Below are positions 1-6,277 of a stretch of DNA of 6,277 nucleotides, one piece after another. Under the pieces are notes generated by a model, which ran no database searches, had not been told where the DNA came from, and saw nothing but the letters and a program-made list of their open reading frames with translations. A program made the translations under genes and the position numbers. Within the stretch, counting starts at the first letter, position 1, and every line of letters begins with the position of its first letter. Source of the stretch: Bacteroidales bacterium (lineage in GTDB: Bacteria; Bacteroidota; Bacteroidia; Bacteroidales; UBA4181); NCBI GenBank assembly GCA_031259205.1, contig JAIRLS010000087.1:1-6277 (forward strand), written 5' to 3'.

Positions 1-1356
1 CATATCTTGCCAAGAACATCTCCAACTGGTGCTCAGGTCTCCGTCAATGGCATTTTGAGGCCTATAATTAGGATCGTTACAAGCCAAGCCGTCTCCATAA
101 TAACAGTCGGAGGCGCCGATCCATGGCCACATGCTTTTCGGAAGCACATTGGGCTTTACTTTCACCGAACGGACTTCTTCACCCACCGATGTTCCGGTGG
201 ATACCACCGTCCAGTAGAGCGTGTGTGAATTTCCGTCGTTGATGCCGAGGGCGTTGAGTATGGTTGCACACTCGGCCTGGGTTACATCGCGGTGGTCGGC
301 GTCGCCCACATCAAACGCCAGGGGTGTTGTGGCCAGCCCTTCTTCAGTGGTGGCTACTTTGAGGGTATAGGCGGTGATGCTCGCCACTTTCATCCATTCA
401 AACCGGTAATCGGGCGCTCCGTCGTAGATGAACAGGTCGGCTCCATCGGCCGGAGCAACCAGCACAATCGCTTTGGCCGATACTACCTTCACGCCGATCT
501 CGGCGGTTACGGTCGGTGCAATGTTGCTGCTGACGGTGATGGTTGCAGCGCCTGCGGCAACGGCGACCGCTGCTCCTGTCGCGCTGTTTACGGTGAGTAT
601 GTCGGTGTTGTTCGACGTCCAGATAAATTCATCATCGGCGTCTGCCGGATCGGGTGTTGCCGTAAACGACTCCTCATCCCCAACTCTCAAGAGGGCGGAT
701 GTTTTATTCGGGGTAATGGCGGTGGGCACCTTTTTCCCGACGGTGACTGCCACGGTTTTGAATTTCCCCGATGCCGCTTCCGTAACGGTAATGTTGGCCG
801 TACCGACGGTTTTGGCAGTAATTCGTCCGGTAAGGTAAAGTACGCCGGCTACCGCGTTATTGTCCGTCTCCCAGGTAAACTCGGTCTGGGTGGAATTGGT
901 GGGCATAGGCGTTGCCATGAGTTCAACCGGCTCATCGCCAATCCGCATGGCCAGCGTCAGGTCAGTCAGCGCCCCGCCGGGTCCTTCGATTACAATGTCC
1001 TGCAAAGCTACCACCATGGCTTCCACCGTGACATGGACGGTGGCGACTACTTCCCCGCAACGGACTTCAATGTCGGTTCCTTCCGCAGATACGGTTTTAG
1101 CCTCTACTTCACCTGTCGCCGGATTTACTGTGGCTATCGCAGGGTCTTTTGACGTCCATGTGAACTGTACGTCGCTGGCGTTCTCCGGTACGGGAGTCGC
1201 CGTAATGGTTCGTTTTTCTCCCACTGCCATCGTCAAAGAGGTGGGATTGACCGTTATAGCGGTCAGGAGAACTTTCTCATCGTCGTCCTTACATCCAGTC
1301 AGGCAGCAGCCCAACACCAGCAGACAACATGCTGTCATTAACACTTTCGTTTTCAT
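1..1356 (-). CDS. Surface lipoprotein with Big_2-type Ig repeats, SusE/Fn3-like module and F5/8C domain (3' end missing)
   Basis: Open frame of 452 codons from ATG 1356-1354 to the window edge without a stop, so the C-terminus is missing. Residues 1-21 form a lipoprotein signal peptide ending in lipobox L19-T20-G21-C22. The residues after the Cys, K-D-D-D-E, resemble the acidic lipoprotein export signal that sends Bacteroidota lipoproteins to the cell surface. Three Ig-like repeats follow, at about 33-112, 113-210 and 211-292. Each has a V/I-G-E/D turn (46, 140, 226) and an F-x-W strand (W67, W162, W246), typical of bacterial Big_2 domains. Residues 293-395 resemble the SusE N-terminal or Fn3 type (LVAPADGA, then F319-E-W321 and YTL). 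From about 400 an F5/8 type C (discoidin/CBM32-like) domain begins, with hallmark NAIDGDLSTSW at 435-445. It lies 29 bp after susD, where SusE/SusF-like or surface glycan-binding proteins usually sit. Inferred role: carbohydrate binding at the cell surface. Nothing catalytic is visible, but a further domain could lie beyond the edge. Confidence 0.85.
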   Translation of the reverse strand, partial: MKTKVLMTACCLLVLGCCLTGCKDDDEKVLLTAITVNPTSLTMAVGEKRTITATPVPENASDVQFTWTSKDPAIATVNPATGEVEAKTVSAEGTDIEVRCGEVVATVHVTVEAMVVALQDIVIEGPGGALTDLTLAMRIGDEPVELMATPMPTNSTQTEFTWETDNNAVAGVLYLTGRITAKTVGTANITVTEAASGKFKTVAVTVGKKVPTAITPNKTSALLRVGDEESFTATPDPADADDEFIWTSNNTDILTVNSATGAAVAVAAGAATITVSSNIAPTVTAEIGVKVVSAKAIVLVAPADGADLFIYDGAPDYRFEWMKVASITAYTLKVATTEEGLATTPLAFDVGDADHRDVTQAECATILNALGINDGNSHTLYWTVVSTGTSVGEEVRSVKVKPNVLPKSMWPWIGASDCYYGDGLACNDPNYRPQNAIDGDLSTSWRCSWQDM

Positions 1357-1385
1357 AATTTAGTAAGTTTTAAAGATTTTATTTA
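1357..1385 (-). other. AT-rich spacer and leader before the Ig/discoidin lipoprotein gene
   Basis: A 29-bp spacer between the susD stop and the next ATG with only three G/C bases. It begins with a second in-frame TAA just after the susD stop and ends ACTAAATT before ATG. I see no Shine-Dalgarno sequence, no TTTG on the transcribed strand and no hairpin. Unlike the other two spacers it has no clear tandem unit. It probably serves only as a low-structure translation leader within one transcript. Confidence 0.6.
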
Positions 1386-3011
1386 TTAATTCAAATTCGG
1401 GTTGAGCAGACTGTCAAAAGCGGGATACGGGGCATACATTTTATCATCCGACCATGCGCCTTCTACTGTGACGGCTTCTTTACGCCACACACCCGGGGCT
1501 ACTTCGATTGGCAGGTTTTGCTTGCGGGCTTCGAAATGGGCTGCCACGCGGTTCATCCGGAACATGTCGAAATAGCGTGTGGCAATGCTGCCCCAGTTGT
1601 AGCCGGCGATTTCCCATCCGTGTTCGTTATATGCGGCTTCCGCCAATGCAGTCGGCGCCATGCCGGCGGGATAGACATTGGTTGTAGCGCCATCGGCCCT
1701 GTTGCGCACTGCATTGAGCAGTTCAATGGCTTTGGCGTTGGTTTGTCCCGCCCGGCCCAGCGCTTCGGCATACCAGCAATAGACTTCAGACAAGCGGACG
1801 ATGTGGTGCGATTTTTCGCCCCATCCGTTGCTTCTTCCCTGATTGGCCCCCTTGCGGTAGTCAAATTCCGCGCCGCGCGGCCCTTCCGCCGCTTTGATGA
1901 ACCAGGGATTGACCACAGGGCGCGAAGGCGGGTCGGTGTCCCACCACCAGTCCTGCAAAGTATTGTCGGACGGGCGCAGTGTTTTTGGCGCATAGGTAGC
2001 CTCCTTGCGAGGACCTTCGGGAAAATTCTTCCAGAAAGAGATTTCGCCGCAGGAATCGCCCCATCCGTAATCGCCCACATCTTGCAAAACCTCCGACACT
2101 GCCGATACGTTGCACTGCCCCCATCCCCAGTCCAAACTGTAATAGTGTGCCAGCAACACTTCCGTATTTTTGTTGTTGTATTCCCATGAGTGGATTTTCC
2201 AATATTCGTCCAATAATGCATTACGGTAGGTTCCGTTTTCCACCCCGTCGATTACCTCTTTGGCTTTGGCGGCTGCCAGGGCGTAATATTCGATTTTGTT
2301 CAGCGGCCATCCCGCCATCGACATATAGACATAAGCGAGCGTGGCTTTTGCCGCCGCCTGTCCTACCGCTACATTGTAGCCGTTCATTCCCCAAGGCGCC
2401 GTTTCGTAGCGTGCGGGCGCTTCTTCGGCTATTTTGAGGTCGGCCACAATCAGGTCGAAGATTTCTTCCACCGGAACGAGGGGGGCATTGTAATCTACCT
2501 TGTTTTCCGTTAATTTGGGCAGCGGCCCCCAACACTGCACTAAGTAGAAATAGGCATACGCCCTCCAGTAGGACGCTTGCGCCAGCGCTGTCCCGATATA
2601 GGCCGGATCCACGCCGGGCGTTTTTTCTACACCGTTGATCACGAAATTGGCCGCACGAACCAAGCCCCACTTTTGCTGCCACGTATTGCCCATCCATTTG
2701 CTGTTGGGCGACACGTTGTAGCGGTCAAATTCCCTTATTTCCGCCTTGTTGCTTGCCGGGTGGGTGCCGAGGTCGTCGCCTGCCCAGGCGTTCATTACAA
2801 AATCGTGCTCCTGCGTGCTTTCGGCAGCCGTTTTATAAAGCGCATACAAGGCCATATCGATATCGTTTTTACTGGAAAAAAACGCTTCCGGCATCAACTG
2901 GCCTTTCGGTTCTTCCTGCAGGAAATCTTCACAGGAAACGAACGAAACCGTCAATAAGGCATAACAGGCGGCATTCCTGATTTTCTTGATATTTACTGTT
3001 AATTTTTTCAT
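1386..3011 (-). CDS. SusD/RagB-family surface glycan-binding lipoprotein
   Basis: Complete gene of 541 residues, a usual length for the family. The signal peptide ends in lipobox F24-V25-S26-C27, and the mature start C-E-D-F-L is the common SusD pattern. The SusD N-terminal region has the TPR-like helix RAYAYFYLVQCWGPLP (150-165), then the DLKIAEE helix (191-197) and an AAAKATLAYVYM helix (219-230). The C-terminal SusD domain shows VRLSEVYCWYAEAL (405-418), LLNAVRNRAD (431-440), the RYFDMFRM segment (479-486) and the family ending YAPYP...NPNLN. Aromatic patches such as W355-W356-W357 could contact sugar but are not assigned. SusD proteins form a lid over the SusC barrel and deliver oligosaccharides to it. 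The start is 28 bp after the susC stop, and the gene ends in tandem in-frame TAA TAA stops. The substrate cannot be read from the sequence. Confidence 0.96.
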   Translation of the reverse strand: MKKLTVNIKKIRNAACYALLTVSFVSCEDFLQEEPKGQLMPEAFFSSKNDIDMALYALYKTAAESTQEHDFVMNAWAGDDLGTHPASNKAEIREFDRYNVSPNSKWMGNTWQQKWGLVRAANFVINGVEKTPGVDPAYIGTALAQASYWRAYAYFYLVQCWGPLPKLTENKVDYNAPLVPVEEIFDLIVADLKIAEEAPARYETAPWGMNGYNVAVGQAAAKATLAYVYMSMAGWPLNKIEYYALAAAKAKEVIDGVENGTYRNALLDEYWKIHSWEYNNKNTEVLLAHYYSLDWGWGQCNVSAVSEVLQDVGDYGWGDSCGEISFWKNFPEGPRKEATYAPKTLRPSDNTLQDWWWDTDPPSRPVVNPWFIKAAEGPRGAEFDYRKGANQGRSNGWGEKSHHIVRLSEVYCWYAEALGRAGQTNAKAIELLNAVRNRADGATTNVYPAGMAPTALAEAAYNEHGWEIAGYNWGSIATRYFDMFRMNRVAAHFEARKQNLPIEVAPGVWRKEAVTVEGAWSDDKMYAPYPAFDSLLNPNLN

Positions 3012-3039
3012 TTTTTAACTTTTAATTTTCAACTTTCAA
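3012..3039 (-). repeat. Four tandem copies of a 7-bp unit filling the susC-susD spacer
   Basis: The 28 bp between the susC stop and the susD ATG divide exactly into four 7-bp units with minus-strand consensus TTRAAAR. The first two units have G at position 3 and the last two have A. There is no Shine-Dalgarno purine run. The spacer ends in TTAAAAA directly before ATG, the A-rich start context that Bacteroidota tend to use instead of anti-SD pairing. No TTTG or hairpin is present, so the segment seems to be a translation leader rather than a promoter or terminator. Confidence 0.8.
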
Positions 3040-5982
3040 CTAAAAAGAGGCCTTGATACCCAGCGTAAAGGTTCTGGGGACGGGATAAGCGCCGTCGTCC
3101 CTGCCTTCCACATCATTATATGCTTCCGGGTCCATTCCCGTATATTTTGTGAGGGTAAGGATATTCTGCACGCTCAGGGAGATGCGGAATTCCGCAAATT
3201 TGAGCACCTTTCGCGGGATGAGGTAGGCAATGCTGATATTGCGTATTTTCAAAAAGGATGCGTCTTCCAGCCACATGGTGGAATCGCCGTAATATTTATT
3301 CAGCAGGTTTTTGTGGCTGGGGTACAGGGCGTCCGCTTTGTTTTGCACGTTGTCCCAACTCTTGAAGTAGGCATCGCGGAGCGAAATGAATCGCATTTCC
3401 CCTACCATGGAGGCGGTGCGGAATTTTGTCAGGTTCAAGCGGTGAAATCCCACTGCCGCATGGATGAAGACATTGGCTTCCCAGTTTTTCCAATTAATGG
3501 TGTTGTTCCACCCGAAACTCCATTTGGGGTTAACCTGTCCGGAGATAATTTTATCTTCCGGCATCGGCTCTGCGGACAGACTGCCGTCCGCTGTGCGGAA
3601 AAGATTGGCTCCGGTCTTGTTGAACCCTACCCAGTCGAACACGTAAAAAGAGCCGACGGGTTTTCCGGGTATAACAATGGAGGTAGGCCCCGTTACGCTG
3701 GTGTTACTGCTGTTGGAAAGCAGATACGGGTCATCGCCGATGTCGATTACTTCATTTTTCAGGAAGGAAACCGTTAAAATGCTTTCCCAAGTCAGGTCTT
3801 TACCCGTAACGGGCAAAGCGTCAATGGAAAAATCCAACCCCGTATTGTTGATTTTTCCTTCATTGACCCAAAATCCTCCTCCACCGTTGTAGTAGGGAAT
3901 GCTTTTAACCAAAAGCATGTCCCTGGTCTGTTTGAGAAACCAGTCGACGGTGAAGTCTAATTTACCGTCCAGGACACTGAAATCCACTCCCAGATCATAT
4001 TGGTAGTTCGACTCCCAACGTACGTCGGGCGTGGAAAGACCCACAGCGGTGTAGCCGGTATAGAGCGTTCCGGTGCCGAAACTGTATGCTTTTGTGCTCA
4101 GCCCACCCAGCGTACTGTAGCGGTCAATGGCCTGGTTTCCGGTAATTCCCGCACTGGCGCGCACTTTCAATTTCTGGAAGATATGCTGGTTTTTCATAAA
4201 ATCTTCTTCGCTGACATTCCAGGCCACAGCGCCCGAAGGGAAATACCCCCATTTATTGTTCCCCTGGAATTTGGAAGAGCCGTCGGCCCGGAACGTCCAG
4301 GTAAACAGGTAGCGTCCCTTATACCCGTACATCAGGCGGCCTACGCCCGACAGCATCTGTTCCGCCGAATATCCGTTGCCGGCGGTATAGGTCGTGGCAT
4401 TGGCTACATTCCAGTACCCGACGCTTTCGGTCTGCAAATCGGTGCCGTTCACGGCAAGATAGTTGTACTCGTATTTGCTCATTTCCCACACGGCGGTGGC
4501 GGTAAAATAATGATCGCCGATTTTTTTGGAATAAGTCAGATTATTGACATTTTGCCAGTTGAGTTGACGATTCATGGAGTTATACATGGTACTTTGCGCA
4601 CCGTCAAACCTTCGTTCCGAAGCAAAGCCGTAACTTCCGGAATAAATAAAATCAACCCCTCCCTTGACGGATAACGTAAGCCCTTCGAGGATATTGAAAC
4701 GCAACTCCATGTTCCCGTTGGCCAAATAAGCCGGGTTGTCTTCCTCTGTTTCCACCCTTGCGCCGTAAGGATTGTTGATCACCGTATTGTAGGGATCACT
4801 TTTGTAAACGCCCGTTTCGGGGTCTTTCATTTCCATGCTGGGCGAATAGGCAACCGTTGCGCGCAGGTCGATACCCGGATTGTGTACAAGTGTCTTGGCG
4901 ACATTGAGATCGGTAACAAGCGTCAGCCACCGCGTGACGTCAGTGTCCAAATTAGCCCTGACCTGATAACGCTGGTATTTGGAAGTGATGCTGACGCCTT
5001 TCTGATCGAGGATGTTTCCCGACACAAGGTAACGGGTAGTGTTATTGCCGCCCGAAATGCTTAATTTGTAGTCTTGGCTGAAGCCTGTCTGGAACATGAT
5101 GTCCTGCCAGTTAATCCCTTTCGTTCCGTTTTTGTACGCTTCCATGTCTGCGGCGGAAATGGTGGCGGATCCCCGTATGTCGTTTAATGCCTGTGCATAT
5201 TCCCAGGCATTCATCACCTCGTACTTTTTGATAACAGAAGTGACGCCCCAGTCAGCTTCCAATGTAATCAGCGGCTTACCGGCCTTGCCCCGTTTGGTGG
5301 TAACCAGTATCACTCCGTTAGAGCCTCGCGACCCGTATATCGCCGTTGCCGAAGCATCTTTAAGCACTTCGATGGAGGCTATATCAGCCGGATTAATGCC
5401 TGCCAGTCCGGTAGTCCTGACAATCCCGTCCACCACATACAGGGGATCGTTGCTCCGGTGCACGGAGGAGGTGCCCCTGATCCGGATTTTCGCGCCGGCG
5501 CCCAATTCCCCGCTCGTATTGGTTACTTCCACCCCTGCCATGCGTCCCTGGAGCGCTTCCGAGATTTGCTTCACCGGCTGGTTTTTGAACTGCTTGTCTG
5601 AGAGCGAGGCCACTGCACCGGTTAAATCCGATTTGCGCACCGTACCGTATCCGATAACCACCACTTCTTCCAACGCTTTGGCGTCCTCGGCCAGCGTAAT
5701 AGCAAGGCGCCCGTTTACTGCGGACGAAACACTGACTTCCCGGGCTGCATACCCAAGACACGATATTTGCAGTACGGCATTGTTCGCTACGGTGAGCGAG
5801 AAATTGCCGTTTACGTCGGTCACTGTGCTATTCCTTGTGCCTTTTTCGACCACATTGGCGCCGATAACCGTTTCGCCGGTTGCGTCAACCACCGTACCGG
5901 TAATAGCAGTCTGCGCGTAGGACATAGCCGGTAAGAGAAGTAGCCATAAGAGTAAGTGTACTTTCTTTCTAAAACACTTCAT
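3040..5982 (-). CDS. SusC/RagA-family TonB-dependent outer-membrane transporter
   Basis: Complete gene of 980 residues, normal for the family (about 1000). Signal peptide 1-23 with a basic start, a leucine-rich core and a probable cleavage at S-Y-A/Q24. Residues 25-100 are a carboxypeptidase-regulatory-like beta-sandwich (TAITGTVVDATGE, then DVNGNFSL). The SusC TonB-box region EEVVVIGYGTVRKSDLTGAV is at 105-124. The plug domain follows to about 232, with signatures RIRGTSS (167-173), NDPLYVVDG (178-186), IEVLKDASATAIYGSRGSNG (204-223) and VTTKRG (227-232). The rest is a 22-strand-type beta-barrel ending in an aromatic residue (GIKASF). There is no STN domain between the signal peptide and the regulatory-like domain, so direct FecR/anti-sigma signalling is unlikely. 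With SusD it should import oligosaccharides into the periplasm using TonB-ExbBD energy. The 5982 start is chosen because it begins the signal peptide; an out-of-frame ATG lies 7 nt upstream. Confidence 0.97.
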   Translation of the reverse strand: MKCFRKKVHLLLWLLLLPAMSYAQTAITGTVVDATGETVIGANVVEKGTRNSTVTDVNGNFSLTVANNAVLQISCLGYAAREVSVSSAVNGRLAITLAEDAKALEEVVVIGYGTVRKSDLTGAVASLSDKQFKNQPVKQISEALQGRMAGVEVTNTSGELGAGAKIRIRGTSSVHRSNDPLYVVDGIVRTTGLAGINPADIASIEVLKDASATAIYGSRGSNGVILVTTKRGKAGKPLITLEADWGVTSVIKKYEVMNAWEYAQALNDIRGSATISAADMEAYKNGTKGINWQDIMFQTGFSQDYKLSISGGNNTTRYLVSGNILDQKGVSITSKYQRYQVRANLDTDVTRWLTLVTDLNVAKTLVHNPGIDLRATVAYSPSMEMKDPETGVYKSDPYNTVINNPYGARVETEEDNPAYLANGNMELRFNILEGLTLSVKGGVDFIYSGSYGFASERRFDGAQSTMYNSMNRQLNWQNVNNLTYSKKIGDHYFTATAVWEMSKYEYNYLAVNGTDLQTESVGYWNVANATTYTAGNGYSAEQMLSGVGRLMYGYKGRYLFTWTFRADGSSKFQGNNKWGYFPSGAVAWNVSEEDFMKNQHIFQKLKVRASAGITGNQAIDRYSTLGGLSTKAYSFGTGTLYTGYTAVGLSTPDVRWESNYQYDLGVDFSVLDGKLDFTVDWFLKQTRDMLLVKSIPYYNGGGGFWVNEGKINNTGLDFSIDALPVTGKDLTWESILTVSFLKNEVIDIGDDPYLLSNSSNTSVTGPTSIVIPGKPVGSFYVFDWVGFNKTGANLFRTADGSLSAEPMPEDKIISGQVNPKWSFGWNNTINWKNWEANVFIHAAVGFHRLNLTKFRTASMVGEMRFISLRDAYFKSWDNVQNKADALYPSHKNLLNKYYGDSTMWLEDASFLKIRNISIAYLIPRKVLKFAEFRISLSVQNILTLTKYTGMDPEAYNDVEGRDDGAYPVPRTFTLGIKASF

Positions 5983-5990
5983 AATACATT

Positions 5991-6038
5991 TGTTTAGTTG
6001 TTTAATTGTTTAACTGTTTAGTTGTTTAACTGTTTATT
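5991..6038 (-). repeat. Six tandem copies of an 8-bp unit upstream of susC
   Basis: On the minus strand, 48 bp divide exactly into six 8-bp units of the form NNTAAACA; only the first two bases vary (AA, GT, AC, GT, AT, AC in order). The array covers the last three sense codons and the stop codon of the rhamnosidase-like gene and most of the 43-bp spacer. It ends 8 bp before the susC ATG. It contains almost no G and cannot form a strong hairpin. The likely role (inference) is an unstructured A-rich leader for translation start of susC. The unit length makes it a candidate for slippage changes in spacing. Confidence 0.9.
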
Positions 6039-6277
6039 AAAAAGGCGTATTTCCCCGACTGCACTTCGAAAACCTGAAAATCTTTTTCTTTCTTCAAAAA
6101 GCGCATATTACTGCTATCGTTCACCGGTTTACCGCTTTCGGTGACCGTTCCCGCCGGTAACCACACTTCGGCGGTTGTTCCGTGCGGAACGGCAATATCG
6201 TACGAAAAACGGTTGTTTTCTAATTTCCACGACGACTTGATCGTTCCCCATAGCGATTCGTAGCTTCCGGAAGCGAA
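6026..6277 (-). CDS. C-terminal end of a putative GH78 alpha-L-rhamnosidase (5' end missing)
   Basis: The frame enters at the window edge and ends at TAA 6028-6026, giving 83 residues. The fragment resembles the C-terminal beta-sandwich of family GH78 alpha-L-rhamnosidases (Bac_rhamnosid_C): W10-G-T-I-K-S-S-W17 early on, then F24-S-Y-D-I-A-V-P31, T34-T-A-E-V-W-L-P41, T46-E-S-G-K-P51, and a closing V72-Q-S-G-K-Y-A-F79. The catalytic (alpha/alpha)6 barrel with its acidic residues would lie outside the window, so activity cannot be checked here. GH78 enzymes hydrolyse terminal alpha-L-rhamnose from pectins, arabinogalactans, gellan-like polymers, ulvan-type glycans and flavonoid glycosides. The gene ends 43 bp before susC on the same strand, so it is probably in the same operon. 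The last three sense codons and the stop lie inside an 8-bp tandem repeat. An alternative is another large glycosidase with a similar C-terminal sandwich. Confidence 0.75.
   Translation of the reverse strand, partial: FASGSYESLWGTIKSSWKLENNRFSYDIAVPHGTTAEVWLPAGTVTESGKPVNDSSNMRFLKKEKDFQVFEVQSGKYAFLINS

Noticed and set aside
292..1152. Long plus-strand open frame (286 codons), with overlapping plus-strand frames at 428-838 and 860-1363
   Set aside because: These lie antisense to the lipoprotein frame, which has a signal peptide and recognisable domains. The predicted products are low-complexity, show no known motifs and look like mirror frames of GC-rich coding DNA.
1518..2189. Plus-strand frame within susD, and similar shadow frames at 4000-4674 and 3313-3777
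   Set aside because: All are antisense to well-supported SusD/SusC coding sequence and have no recognisable product or credible start context.
5096..5920. Plus-strand open frame of 274 codons antisense to the 5' part of susC
   Set aside because: It is the mirror of the conserved SusC plug region; its Ser/Thr/Pro/Ala-rich product has no domain signature, and the minus-strand frame fully explains the sequence.
3040..5982. SusC as a signal-transducing transporter (with STN domain and sigma/anti-sigma partner)
   Set aside because: The mature N-terminus goes straight into the carboxypeptidase-regulatory-like domain, no STN segment is seen, and no sigma/FecR genes lie in the window.
5991..6038. 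Possible CRISPR-like or attachment-site repeat
   Set aside because: Units are contiguous 8-mers with no spacers, far shorter than CRISPR repeats, and there is no integrase or inverted terminal repeat nearby.

Overview
The window looks like part of a polysaccharide utilisation locus (PUL) from a member of the phylum Bacteroidota, probably order Bacteroidales. The evidence is an adjacent SusC-like/SusD-like gene pair, lipoproteins with Bacteroidota-type sorting signals, AT-rich spacers without Shine-Dalgarno sequences between much more GC-rich genes, and tight same-strand packing. Genus or species cannot be named from the sequence.

All four genes lie on the minus strand, so they read from right to left. 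In transcription order they are: (1) 6277-6026, the last 83 residues of a protein whose C-terminal domain resembles that of GH78 alpha-L-rhamnosidases, cut by the window edge; (2) 5982-3040, a complete 980-residue SusC-like TonB-dependent outer-membrane transporter; (3) 3011-1386, a complete 541-residue SusD/RagB-like surface lipoprotein; (4) 1356-1, the first 452 residues of a multidomain lipoprotein with three bacterial Ig-like (Big_2-type) repeats, a SusE-like/Fn3-like module and the start of an F5/8 type C (discoidin, CBM32-like) domain, cut by the other edge.

The spacers are only 43, 28 and 29 bp. None contains a TTTG on the transcribed strand, so none holds a recognisable Bacteroidota TAnnTTTG -7 element, and I see no terminator hairpin. 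One polycistronic transcript starting outside the window is the simplest reading. Two spacers are built from short tandem repeats: six copies of an 8-bp unit across the end of the rhamnosidase gene and the start of the susC leader, and four copies of a 7-bp unit that fill the susC-susD gap exactly.

The functional model (inference) is that the Ig/discoidin lipoprotein and the SusD-like protein capture a glycan at the cell surface, SusC imports oligosaccharides using TonB energy, and the putative rhamnosidase removes terminal rhamnose. A rhamnose-bearing substrate is therefore plausible but not proven. No RNA genes, insertion sequences, CRISPR arrays or regulator genes are visible. The PUL type is well known; the less ordinary points are the repeat-built spacers and the architecture of the fourth gene.
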